Part shown: positions 14,358 to 21,310 of the stretch, piece by piece
Layout: each line of letters starts with the position of its first letter
How positions within the stretch are numbered: position 1 is the stretch's first letter
Assembly (NCBI GenBank): GCA_001001925.1
Contig: LCLH01000007.1
Span: 20,139-50,023 of the forward strand
From: Candidatus Magasanikbacteria bacterium GW2011_GWC2_45_8
Lineage (GTDB): Bacteria; Patescibacteriota; Patescibacteriia; Magasanikbacterales; UBA10146
Length of the DNA stretch: 29,885 nt
Direction of reading: 5' to 3'
Program-made: the position numbers and the translations under genes
The notes under the pieces: generated by a model
What the model was told of the DNA's origin: nothing
Database searches by the model: none
What the model saw: only the letters and a program-made list of their open reading frames with translations

Positions 14358-14516
14358 TTATTTCTTTGAAGGCAAAATTTTGAACATACCAGTGCCGCAT
14401 GTAGGGCAAGTGCCCTTGGCGGCAGGACGGGTTTTTCCGCCTTTTGCAGGCATGGAAATCTCCTTGGCGTCCTTCATTTCGCGCTTAGCTTTGCACTTTA
14501 CGCAATATGCTTCCAT
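14358..14516 (-). CDS. small zinc-ribbon protein (DUF5679-like)
   Basis: 52 residues from ATG 14514-14516: MEAYCVKCKAKREMKDAKEI, later GTCPTCGTGMFKI. Two CxxC knuckles (C5/C8 and C38/C41) can bind one zinc ion. The middle is Gly/Lys-rich (MPAKGGKTRPAAKG). This matches the tiny DUF5679-like zinc ribbons common in Patescibacteria and archaea; role unknown. It has its own promoter (14563-14591) and terminator, so it is an independent unit between tig and hppA. Confidence 0.85.
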   Translation of the reverse strand: MEAYCVKCKAKREMKDAKEISMPAKGGKTRPAAKGTCPTCGTGMFKILPSKK

Positions 14517-14562
14517 AGAAACGAGCTAATTAATAAATAAATTTAAAGTGACTTATGAGAAG

Positions 14563-14591
14563 AGTATAGCACACCTCGCCTTATTTGTCTA
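14563..14591 (-). promoter_or_regulatory. promoter of the zinc-ribbon gene
   Basis: -35 TAGACA (14586-14591), 17 bp, -10 TATACT (14563-14568). Confidence 0.65.
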
Positions 14592-14614
14592 TAGCCTCCC
14601 ATTTTCTGTCAAGT

Positions 14615-16609
14615 CTAGAGCCCTTTGGTAATTAACCAGCCAACTAAAAGCAGAGCAACGATATTCAATATTTTAATCATGGGATTAATGGCTGGACCTG
14701 CCGTGTCTTTGTAGGGATCGCCAACCGTATCGCCTGTAATTGCCGCTTGGTGCGCGAATGAACCCTTGCCTCCGTAGTTTCCAAGTTCAATAAATTTTTT
14801 CGCGTTGTCCCACGCGCCTCCGCCGGACGTCATTGATATGGCAACGAATATACCGGTAACAATTGAGCCAACTAGCACACCTCCAACAGCAACAGGACCA
14901 AGAAAATATCCGACAATCAAAGGAGTAAAAATTGGAATGAGTGCTGGAATCATCATTTGTTTGATAGCACCTTTGGTAACAATATCAACACAACGCGCGT
15001 AGTCTGGTTTACCCGAGCCGTCCATAAGTCCGTGGATTTCTCTGAATTGGCGACGTACTTCTTCCACAACTTGTCCCGCTACGCTTCCCACAGCCTCCAT
15101 TGCTTTCGCGCCAAACAAATAAGGAAGCAATCCGCCGATAAATAATCCAGCAATAACTTTTGGATCACCCAAAGAAAAAGTTAGTTCTCGTCCGCGCGCG
15201 ACAAATTCCTCTGTGTACGCGGAAAATAATACGAGAGCGGCAAGAGCGGCGGAACCAATGGCGTAGCCTTTGGTTACTGCTTTGGTGGTGTTGCCCACCG
15301 CATCAAGGGGGTCGGTAACTTCGCGCACACTCTCCGGCATGCCAGCCATTTCTGCAATACCACCCGCGTTGTCTGTGATGGGGCCATAGGCGTCAATGGT
15401 CACAATAATGCCTGCTAGTGAAAGCATGCTCATGGCTGCTGTGGCGATGCCGTAAAGCCCTGCAAATTTATATGAAACAATAGTTGCGATGACAATAAAG
15501 ATAGTCGGCCACGCGGTTGATTTCATGGAAACCGCAAGACCTGCAATGATATTGGTGCCATGACCTGTTTCTGATGCTTTGGCAATGGATTTAACTGGTG
15601 CGTAACTGCCGGAAGTATAGTACTCGGTAATCCACACAATGAGTGCAGTGAGTACTAAACCAACAAGAGCGCTACCGTAAATGTTCCATACATCTCCACC
15701 AACGATTTTTTTTATGACCGGGTAGAGGGCGAGAGCAGAGATAACGCCTGTTGCCGCAAGCCCTTTGTAGAGTGCCGGCATGATTTTTTTGCTTGCTCCG
15801 AGCTTTATGAAGAATGTCCCGATGATTGAAGCGATAATTGAAACCGCGCCAATGGCGAGCGGCAAGTAGGTGTATGCCGCATCGTATTGATATGTGAGAG
15901 AGCCCAAAAGCATAGTGGCTACGGTGGTTACCGCATAGGTTTCAAACAAATCTGCGGCCATTCCGGCACAGTCTCCCACATTGTCTCCCACATTGTCCGC
16001 GATAACAGCGGGATTTCTCGGGTCATCTTCCGGAATGCCTTTTTCAATTTTACCCACCATATCAGCACCAACATCTGCCGCTTTGGTGAAGATACCTCCA
16101 CCTAAACGCGCAAAAATTGAAATAAGAGAACTGCCAAACCCGAACGCAACAAGTGCGGAAATATTTTTGGTGATGGCAAAAAATCCAGTTACGCCAAACA
16201 AAGCAAGGCCGACAACCAACAATCCTGTAACAGCACCACCCTTAACCGCCAAATCAAGCGCCGCCGCCAAGCCGCTTCTGGCCGCTTCCGCGGTGCGGAC
16301 GTTTGCGCGTACTGACACATTCATACCCACATAACCTGCAACTGCGCTTAAGATTGCGCCAACTGCAAATCCTGCCGCCATGGTCCAGTTCATAGCAAAG
16401 CCCAAAATAACAAAAAGAACTATCCCGATCCAGGTAATAGTTTTATATTGACGGTTTAAATACGCCTTGGCGCCTTCTTGGATAGCGCGTGCGATTGATT
16501 GCATGCGGTCGTCTCCCGCTGGTTTTTTGTTGATCCAGTTGGCGAGGATGAGGCCGTAAATAATGGCAAGCGCCGCCGCGCCAAGCGCTGTGTAAAGGTA
16601 CATGCTCAT
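14615..16609 (-). CDS. hppA: membrane-bound proton-translocating pyrophosphatase, K+-independent type
   Basis: 664 residues with about 15-16 hydrophobic segments. Substrate loops: DVGADMVGKIEKG, PEDDPRNPAVIADNVGDNVG, DCAG (179-215). A second acidic set, DAYGPITDNAGGIAEM, is near 406-421, and a third GDTVGDPYKDTAGPAINP near the C-terminus. The subtype-diagnostic segment reads GNTTKAVTKGYAIGSA with Lys at 443, the K+-independent H+-pumping signature; K+-dependent enzymes have Ala there. It hydrolyses PPi from biosynthesis and pumps H+ across the membrane. Start is the first of two in-frame ATGs two codons apart. It has its own promoter at 16648-16677. Confidence 0.96.
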   Translation of the reverse strand: MSMYLYTALGAAALAIIYGLILANWINKKPAGDDRMQSIARAIQEGAKAYLNRQYKTITWIGIVLFVILGFAMNWTMAAGFAVGAILSAVAGYVGMNVSVRANVRTAEAARSGLAAALDLAVKGGAVTGLLVVGLALFGVTGFFAITKNISALVAFGFGSSLISIFARLGGGIFTKAADVGADMVGKIEKGIPEDDPRNPAVIADNVGDNVGDCAGMAADLFETYAVTTVATMLLGSLTYQYDAAYTYLPLAIGAVSIIASIIGTFFIKLGASKKIMPALYKGLAATGVISALALYPVIKKIVGGDVWNIYGSALVGLVLTALIVWITEYYTSGSYAPVKSIAKASETGHGTNIIAGLAVSMKSTAWPTIFIVIATIVSYKFAGLYGIATAAMSMLSLAGIIVTIDAYGPITDNAGGIAEMAGMPESVREVTDPLDAVGNTTKAVTKGYAIGSAALAALVLFSAYTEEFVARGRELTFSLGDPKVIAGLFIGGLLPYLFGAKAMEAVGSVAGQVVEEVRRQFREIHGLMDGSGKPDYARCVDIVTKGAIKQMMIPALIPIFTPLIVGYFLGPVAVGGVLVGSIVTGIFVAISMTSGGGAWDNAKKFIELGNYGGKGSFAHQAAITGDTVGDPYKDTAGPAINPMIKILNIVALLLVGWLITKGL

Positions 16610-16647
16610 AAATTGAGGTTAAATTAAAATTTTAATATCTAGCTGAT

Positions 16648-16677
16648 ATGATACTAGATTTCTCACTTTTATGTCAA
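16648..16677 (-). promoter_or_regulatory. promoter of hppA
   Basis: -35 TTGACA (16672-16677), 18 bp, -10 TATCAT (16648-16653), giving a leader of about 32 nt. Confidence 0.7.
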
Positions 16678-16700
16678 TGCTCTGGTAAGGTTTTGATTTG

Positions 16701-16771
16701 AAGTACAGAGTATTTCCTTGAGCGCCATAAGCGTACTCGCGTCTAGGCGCGAGAGGATGTGCTCTGTACTT
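16701..16771. repeat. nested palindrome in the hppA / M23 peptidase gap
   Basis: Outer 10-bp arms AAGTACAGAG (16701-16710) and CTCTGTACTT (16762-16771) are perfect. Inside is a perfect stem CTCGCG/CGCGAG (16736-16741 with 16748-16753) with loop TCTAGG. It lies outside both predicted transcripts, since the promoters face away from it, so it is not a leader or terminator of either neighbour. Confidence 0.7.
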
Positions 16772-16789
16772 TTAAAGACCTGCCTATCG

Positions 16790-16818
16790 TTGCCATTCCT
16801 CCTTTTTTTTGGTATCCT
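16790..16818 (+). promoter_or_regulatory. promoter of the M23 peptidase gene
   Basis: -35 TTGCCA (16790-16795), 17 bp, -10 TATCCT (16813-16818), start near 16825. That is only about 10 nt before ATG 16835, so the message would be nearly leaderless. Confidence 0.6.
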
Positions 16819-16834
16819 ATTAAAGTCAAACTAC

Positions 16835-18178
16835 ATGAAAAACCATTTTTTACAATTGACTCTTTTAGCGGCAAAAGCACTTATTTACCTCAAGCGCGGG
16901 GTAGTTTTTTTGTTTGGAGGCTTTTTTGGGAAAGGACTTGAGCATATTGGCTATATTTTGGCTCACTGGGTGTTTTTTCCTGTTTTTCGTCTTGTTGATC
17001 GCTTGCGCAGAGCGTATATAAAACGTTTTGGAAATTTACAAACTACCCTGCTTGAGCTGGTCACCCATCATTTAACATTTGTGGTAATTTTTGGTGTGAG
17101 CGCGGCACTGATTTTGGGTGTTGAAACACGCGCTTTCAGTAGCAATGAGTATCTTTCCGGCAAACACAACTTGTTTTCAATATATGTGGGTCCAGGAGAA
17201 GAAGATTTGGGGGTAGTGGAAGAAACAAGTGTGGAAACCGGGATATACGCACGCTCAGACAAAAACGCGGCGCAAGTGGGGATTGCGGTACCAACAGGTT
17301 TGCCTGGCGCTGAAGTGGCAGGAGAAAACCCCACCGATACAATTGATTATAGCGATACAGGAGTTGTATCAAGGAGTTTGATGCCGGGTGCCGTGCCTGC
17401 AGGACCTCGGGATTCTGTTGTTGAGTATGCAATTCAGCACGGGGACACGCTTGGAGGCATTGCCGCTCGATTTAACATTTCAACACAAACTCTCGTATGG
17501 GAAAATAATTTGACGATAAACTCAACATTGCAAGTGGGGCAGAAAATGCGTATTTTGCCGGTGAGCGGTTTGAGTTATAAGGTAAAAAAAGGAGATACTG
17601 TAGCTAGAATCGCGAGACTTTTACAAGCAAAATCAGAAGATATCGTGGAGTTTAACAATATTGATGACTTTCGTCTTGTGGTTGGAGTTGTAATTATTGT
17701 TCCGGGCGGGAAAAAAACAACAAGTGAGCGTCTGCCGTCTTCACGGCTGGCGGCTCCTGGTGTTGCGCGCGGCCGCTATGTGGGTGGCACTCCTCCACCA
17801 TCGCTTCGTAATGTTGGCGGTGGAATGGTGTGGCCTACAACAATAAGATATATCACTCAATATTTTAGATTGCGTCATCCTGGTCTTGATATTGCGGGTC
17901 CAACTGGAACGCCAATTTATGCCGCAGATGATGGTGTGGTAGTTGCGTCAGGATGGAATAGAGGAGGTTATGGTTATATGGTTTTGCTCGATCATGGCAA
18001 CGGTCTCACGACGCGTTATGGGCACAACAGCCGATTGTTTGTTGAGGTGGGGGAGCGTGTTTCAAAAGGACAAACTATTTCTTTGATTGGTTCTACTGGG
18101 CGCTCTACAGGCTCGCATTTACATTTTGAAGTGATTGCGGGTGGTGTGCGTGTGAATCCGTTTTTGTATGTGAGGTAG
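16835..18178 (+). CDS. membrane-anchored LysM / M23 metallopeptidase
   Basis: 447 residues from ATG 16835 (MKNHFLQLTLLAAKALIYLK). The frame runs back to 16718, but that is upstream of the promoter. Hydrophobic segments near 20-50 and 85-110 (LTFVVIFGVSAALILGV) make the N-terminus membrane-embedded. Two LysM domains follow: YAIQHGDTLGGIAARFNI, then YKVKKGDTVARIARLL. The C-terminal M23 domain has the zinc ligands H and D in HPGLDIAG and the HLH motif in GSHLHFEV, with GYMVLLDHGNGLTTRYGH between. It is a likely peptidoglycan endopeptidase, or an activator of one, at the cell surface. No Shine-Dalgarno motif; very short leader. It converges on comM. Confidence 0.92.
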   Translation: MKNHFLQLTLLAAKALIYLKRGVVFLFGGFFGKGLEHIGYILAHWVFFPVFRLVDRLRRAYIKRFGNLQTTLLELVTHHLTFVVIFGVSAALILGVETRAFSSNEYLSGKHNLFSIYVGPGEEDLGVVEETSVETGIYARSDKNAAQVGIAVPTGLPGAEVAGENPTDTIDYSDTGVVSRSLMPGAVPAGPRDSVVEYAIQHGDTLGGIAARFNISTQTLVWENNLTINSTLQVGQKMRILPVSGLSYKVKKGDTVARIARLLQAKSEDIVEFNNIDDFRLVVGVVIIVPGGKKTTSERLPSSRLAAPGVARGRYVGGTPPPSLRNVGGGMVWPTTIRYITQYFRLRHPGLDIAGPTGTPIYAADDGVVVASGWNRGGYGYMVLLDHGNGLTTRYGHNSRLFVEVGERVSKGQTISLIGSTGRSTGSHLHFEVIAGGVRVNPFLYVR

Positions 18179-18183
18179 GTTGT

Positions 18184-18211
18184 GCGCGGGAAGCGCGCGT
18201 TATTCTTTTTG
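18184..18211. terminator. possible terminator between M23 peptidase and comM
   Basis: GC-only stem GCGCG/CGCGC (18184-18188 with 18194-18198), 5-nt loop, then TTATTCTTTTT on the plus strand. The plus-strand tail overlaps the comM stop codon. Confidence 0.45.
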
Positions 18212-19732
18212 TGGCCTATATTGCAAGCTCTCCGCAAGATGATGCATTTGGATATTACGCGCGTTTTCAAGATCAGCAATTGTGCGTGCTGTTTTGAGTA
18301 CGCGACTTACGGCTCGCGCGGAAAGCCTTAGGGTAAAAATAGCCCTCGTGAGAAGCGTGGTGCAGTGTTCATCTAACACGCACCATTTTTTTATTTCTTC
18401 AGCGCCCATGTCTGCGTTGCAGGCAAGCGTGGTTCCCGCAAAGCGTTTTGTTTGCTGTGTACGCGCGTTTTCAACACGAGTACGGATTTTTTCAGAAGTT
18501 TCTGTTTGGGTGTTGTTGGCAAGTAATTCTTGCGCGTTAGCGCGAGGGACTTCCACATATAAATCAATACGATCGAGCAGAGGACCTGAAATTTTTCTTT
18601 GATAATTGTGAATTTGAATAGGTGTGCAGGTGCAGGGTTTTTCCGGATCGCTCCAAAACCCGCATGGACAAGGATTTTGGCTGGCCACCAGCGTGAAACG
18701 CGCGGGGAATCGCACTGTACCGGAAGCTCGCGAGATGGTTATATAGCCATCTTCAAGTGGTTGGCGCAAACTTTCTAAAGTGGCGCGGGAAAATTCCGGA
18801 AACTCGTCAAGGAACAGTACGCCTCTGTGCGCCAAACTGATCTCTCCCGGCCGCAGACGCGAGCCGCCTCCCACCAACGAAACCAATGAAGCGGAATGAT
18901 GTGGCGCGCGAAACGGACGCTCGTGGATGATAATTTTTTCCGGCGGCAAAAGCCCCGCTACGGAATAAATTTTTGTTATTTCAATGATTTCGTTTTCTTG
19001 GGGGACGGGTAAAATAGTTGCCATTGCTTTTGCAAGCATTGTCTTTCCGGATCCCGGAGGACCGGAAAGCAAAACATTGTGTCCTCCGCTTGCCGCAATT
19101 TCCAGCGCCCGTTTTGCAAATGATTGGCCTTGTACAATGCTCATATCGCCAGATTCTTTATCATGTCGTTTGTTTGCGCATAATACTGCTATTTTTGTTG
19201 GAGTTGATGGAGATATATTTTTTTCTTTTTTTAAATGAGCAATAAGTTCCACAAGAGAAGCTACAGGTATTATCGTAATCCCTTTTACCAATGCCGCTTC
19301 ACGCGCGTTGATTGCCGGCACAAATAATTCTTTGAAACCGCGCGCCGCGGCTGAAACAGCCACCGCCAACACTCCGCTTGTGTGCCGTAGTGTGCCGTTT
19401 AAATTGAGCTCTCCAAAAAAAATTGCTGATGCAAAATCATAATTTATTTTAAGCTCCGAGGTAAGAACGCCTACTGCCATGGACAGATCGTATCCGGGGC
19501 CTTCTTTGCGCACGTCTGCTGGTGCCAAATTAATTAAAATTCTCTTGGTGCTGGGAAAGGATACGTTGCTGTTTTTGATGCCGCTTTTCAGCCGTTCGCG
19601 CGCCTCTTGTACGGCGGTATCAGCCAGACCTATTACCGTAAAAGAGGGGAACCCCGCGCTGATATCCGTTTGTGTTTCAATTACAGATCCCTCAACGCCG
19701 TTGAGAGCGATAGTGTAGGTTGTAGAGAGCAT
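18200..19732 (-). CDS. comM: ComM/YifB family AAA+ helicase (Mg-chelatase-like)
   Basis: 510 residues. The N-terminal Lon-protease-like fold domain (about 1-170) opens MLSTTYTIALNGVEGSVIET and has GFPSFTVIGLAD. The Mg-chelatase ATPase has Walker A GPPGSGKTMLAKAMA, a HHSASLVSLVGGG loop, Walker B GVLFLDEFPEF and SQNPCPCG followed by a Cys cluster (CPCGFWSDPEKPCTCTP). The C-terminal lid is RLSARAVSRVLKTARTIADL. ComM is a hexameric helicase that promotes branch migration during natural transformation, so its presence fits DNA uptake competence. Normal length. The upstream gap holds the GC-rich inverted repeat. Confidence 0.95.
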   Translation of the reverse strand: MLSTTYTIALNGVEGSVIETQTDISAGFPSFTVIGLADTAVQEARERLKSGIKNSNVSFPSTKRILINLAPADVRKEGPGYDLSMAVGVLTSELKINYDFASAIFFGELNLNGTLRHTSGVLAVAVSAAARGFKELFVPAINAREAALVKGITIIPVASLVELIAHLKKEKNISPSTPTKIAVLCANKRHDKESGDMSIVQGQSFAKRALEIAASGGHNVLLSGPPGSGKTMLAKAMATILPVPQENEIIEITKIYSVAGLLPPEKIIIHERPFRAPHHSASLVSLVGGGSRLRPGEISLAHRGVLFLDEFPEFSRATLESLRQPLEDGYITISRASGTVRFPARFTLVASQNPCPCGFWSDPEKPCTCTPIQIHNYQRKISGPLLDRIDLYVEVPRANAQELLANNTQTETSEKIRTRVENARTQQTKRFAGTTLACNADMGAEEIKKWCVLDEHCTTLLTRAIFTLRLSARAVSRVLKTARTIADLENARNIQMHHLAESLQYRPQKE

Positions 19733-19749
19733 GTAAAAATTTATAATTT

Positions 19750-19854
19750 GTTGAGGTAATGGCTTTCCGGGGCACGCGTCCCCGACGTGTGCGTCGGGGC
19801 GCTCCTACTCGCGCCGTCGCGCTCCGTAAGTCCCCTCAAAGCCCTCGCCTCAAC
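19750..19854. repeat. GC-rich imperfect inverted repeat with inner hairpins
   Basis: Outer arms GTTGAGG (19750-19756) and CCTCAAC (19848-19854) match. GGCTTT (19761-19766) pairs with AAAGCC (19838-19843), and GGGG (19769-19772) with CCCC (19832-19835). Inside is a perfect 8-bp hairpin, CCCCGACG/CGTCGGGG (19780-19787 with 19792-19799). The stretch is strikingly GC-rich against A/T-rich flanks and overlaps the lspA stop codon. Confidence 0.7.
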
Positions 19855-20264
19855 TGCATTTTAATTTATTTCCTGCACTTTTATTGTGTGTTGTGAACAA
19901 GAGTGCCGCAATTCCCCCTCCAATCATCAAGTCCGCGATATTAAAAAACCCGTGCGGTAGAATAGAAAAATAATCAATAACTGCGCGATAAGCAATACGA
20001 TCAAATAAATTGCTCAAAGCGCCTATGATAACAAAAAGAAGTGCTATTTTTTGGGAAACGTTTTGTAATTTACAAAAATACACAAACAGCGCAGTAACAG
20101 GGCAAGCTAAAAGCAAGACGATTATTCAAAAATGGCGTAAATGAAAGTATACCAAAATGCGCAATCTCTCCCGATGAGAGGAGAGATTGTTGAAGTGCAA
20201 TATGTTTGAGTAAACGATCAAGTGTTGTGGTAAAAATTAATACAAGGAGAGCGGTGCGGCGCAT
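19850..20264 (-). pseudogene. lspA: lipoprotein signal peptidase, frameshifted
   Basis: Two overlapping frames make one LspA. The first, from ATG 20262-20264, gives MRRTALLVLIFTTTLDRLLK and reaches NNRLAFSLP. The second continues VTALFVYF and holds the catalytic motifs GALSNLFDRIAYRAVIDYF and FNIADLMI, with both active-site aspartates. A +1 jump at the CCC of TTGCCCTGT (near 20100) joins them; removing one C gives about 137 residues, slightly short for the family. LspA cleaves lipoprotein signal peptides in the membrane. The stop codon lies in the arm of the GC-rich inverted repeat, which may have replaced the original C-terminus. Gene is 20 bp downstream of dksA. Base-calling error or true mutation cannot be told apart here. 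Confidence 0.85.
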
Positions 20265-20284
20265 GAAACGTGTGGTTGTTAAGA

Positions 20285-20656
20285 TTAAAGCTCTTGAGTG
20301 AGGGTTTTTTTACAAGCTACGCATGAAGTAGAAGAAGGACGAACAAGAAGGCGCTCAATAGGGATGTCTTTTTTGCAATATTTACATGTTCCGTACATAT
20401 CTTTTTCTATAAGCTCAAGTGCTGTTTGGACATCTCGTAATTCTTTTTCTAAAGTGTTTTCTAGTGTTAGATTGTCGCTGTAAGCGGCAACTTCTGCGGC
20501 ATTTTCATCAATATCGTCGCCAAAAGAAGGGAATTTTGCGTTAAAGTTTTCTTTGACATTTTTATCCTGATCGGCAAATTGGAGGAGTTCTTCTTGAAGG
20601 CGAAGTTTTTCACTTTTAAGCTTGCTTTTAATAGTTGATATCTGGTTGGCGTCCAT
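20285..20656 (-). CDS. dksA: DksA/TraR family zinc-finger protein
   Basis: 123 residues. Long N-terminal coiled coil (about 1-85, KSKLKSEKLRLQEELLQFAD) with acidic FGDDIDENAAEVA at its tip. A C4 zinc finger follows: C91-K-Y-C94, then IPIERLLVRPSSTSC112-VAC115. DksA-like proteins insert their coiled coil into the RNA polymerase secondary channel. In Firmicutes and Patescibacteria shorter homologues often sit next to lspA, as here, and their role is less clear. It has its own promoter (20689-20716) and is followed 20 bp later by lspA, probably in one transcript. Confidence 0.9.
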   Translation of the reverse strand: MDANQISTIKSKLKSEKLRLQEELLQFADQDKNVKENFNAKFPSFGDDIDENAAEVAAYSDNLTLENTLEKELRDVQTALELIEKDMYGTCKYCKKDIPIERLLVRPSSTSCVACKKTLTQEL

Positions 20657-20688
20657 AAGTCCCTAAAAAATATGTAAAACTTTTGGAT

Positions 20689-20716
20689 ATTGTAACAAAT
20701 GGGTGAAAACTGTCAA
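20689..20716 (-). promoter_or_regulatory. promoter of dksA-lspA
   Basis: -35 TTGACA (20711-20716), 16 bp, -10 TACAAT (20689-20694). This separates dksA transcription from the RNA gene upstream. Confidence 0.7.
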
Positions 20717-20750
20717 GTGTAAAATTTATTGCAATACCCCCTAAAACGTT

Positions 20751-20803
20751 AAAAGGGCAACTTCAAGCCCAATTTTTGTTGTTTTGTGGCGAGTTGCCCT
20801 TTT
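20751..20803 (-). terminator. terminator of the candidate RNA
   Basis: Perfect 11-bp stem AAAAGGGCAAC/GTTGCCCTTTT (20793-20803 with 20751-20761) with a long 31-nt loop. The loop holds the 19-nt repeat (20777-20795 in part) and a competing GGGC/GCCC pairing. The T-run is only four bases. Confidence 0.6.
20777..20795 (-). repeat. 19-nt exact repeat, copy 2
   Basis: Minus-strand AACTCGCCACAAAACAACA, identical to 5385-5403 on the plus strand. It covers the last bases of the terminator's upstream arm and its loop. Confidence 0.75.
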
Positions 20804-21051
20804 TGAACCTTGGGGCGAACTCGAAACCGCTTACAAGAAGAAGTATCGGAGTATCAGACTCCAAGGCATAGGTTAGATGCACCTTCCCTACCCTCTGGTG
20901 GTGAAAAGTCCGTCGGTTGAGACAAGAAATTCACCTAAAAGCTTTACATTTTATTTTTGTTTTAAGCGCTAGGGAGTAAAGGAGGAGAAACTCACACGGA
21001 ACCATGCCGTGCGTGTTTCTAAAGCATATCTTTGAAAGAACTTATGTATAT

Positions 21052-21080
21052 AGTATATCATTTGTAGAAGAACCTGTCAA
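21052..21080 (-). promoter_or_regulatory. promoter of the candidate RNA
   Basis: -35 TTGACA (21075-21080), 17 bp, -10 TATACT (21052-21057). It is among the best promoter matches in the window; predicted start is near 21045. Confidence 0.8.
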
Positions 21081-21156
21081 CATTTGGTGGATAATTAGAA
21101 GAAATTATTATATTTAAGCCAAAAAAAGCAGGAAAAGTAACGTTTTTTTAATTTCT

Positions 21157-21180
21157 AAAGTATAGACTGTTGTATACTTT
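21157..21180. repeat. 24-bp palindrome, copy 1
   Basis: Arms AAAGTATA/TATACTTT around GACTGTTG. It differs from the copy at 21279-21302 at two positions. Confidence 0.75.
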
Positions 21181-21181
21181 G

Positions 21182-21220
21182 CTGTGGATAAGATGTTAGT
21201 TTTCCATAAGTTATCCACAG
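21182..21220. promoter_or_regulatory. inverted pair of consensus DnaA boxes
   Basis: CTGTGGATAA (21182-21191) and TTATCCACAG (21211-21220) are perfect inverted 10-mers with 19 bp between, each holding a consensus 9-mer. They lie between the two 24-bp palindromes, far from dnaA. Confidence 0.8.
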
Positions 21221-21242
21221 GTAACATAGGTTTTGCACAACA

Positions 21243-21266
21243 AAAAATCGCCTTAAGACGATTTTT
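21243..21266 (-). terminator. terminator of nfo
   Basis: 8-bp stem AAAAATCG/CGATTTTT (21243-21250 with 21259-21266) and T-rich flank on the minus strand. The symmetrical A/T ends make it potentially bidirectional. Confidence 0.75.
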
Positions 21267-21278
21267 ATTAAAATTGGC

Positions 21279-21302
21279 AAAGTATAGACTATTCTATACT
21301 TT
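21279..21302. repeat. 24-bp palindrome, copy 2
   Basis: Perfect 10-bp arms AAAGTATAGA/TCTATACTTT around CTAT. It lies between the nfo stop codon and its terminator, so it is inside the nfo transcript. Confidence 0.75.
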
Positions 21303-21310
21303 GGAAGTAT

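Larger units (their letters stand above)
20751..21045 (-). ncRNA. candidate structured non-coding RNA, about 295 nt, family not recognised
   Basis: No reading frame of useful length exists on either strand, yet a near-consensus promoter (21052-21080) and a hairpin terminator (20751-20803) bracket the region on the minus strand. Along the transcript, hairpins can be read: TTTC-AAAG/CTTT-A-GAAA at the 5' end; a 12-bp stem with one mismatch (about 21019 to 20989, AAACACGCACGG/CCGTGTGAGTTT); GGTGAA/TTCACC (about 20935-20900); GGAGT/ACTCC (about 20862-20847); and an outer CCTTGG/CCAAGG near the 3' end. I compared it by eye with tmRNA, RNase P RNA, SRP RNA and 6S RNA and saw none of their signatures. 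It stands between nfo and dksA, all on the same strand. Confidence 0.6.

Noticed and set aside
19750..19854. integron attC site
   Set aside because: The ends are GTTGAGG...CCTCAAC, the reverse order of the RYYYAAC...GTTRRRY rule, and no integrase or cassettes are near.
20751..21045. tmRNA, RNase P RNA, SRP RNA or 6S RNA as identity of the RNA gene
   Set aside because: GGTTTCGAGTTC resembles a T-arm and the plus strand has GAAAAGTCC, but no tag ORF with an ALAA end, no paired acceptor at the 5' end, no RNase P GAGGAAAGTCC/ACAGAA pair and no SRP GGAAG apical loop was found in the right places.
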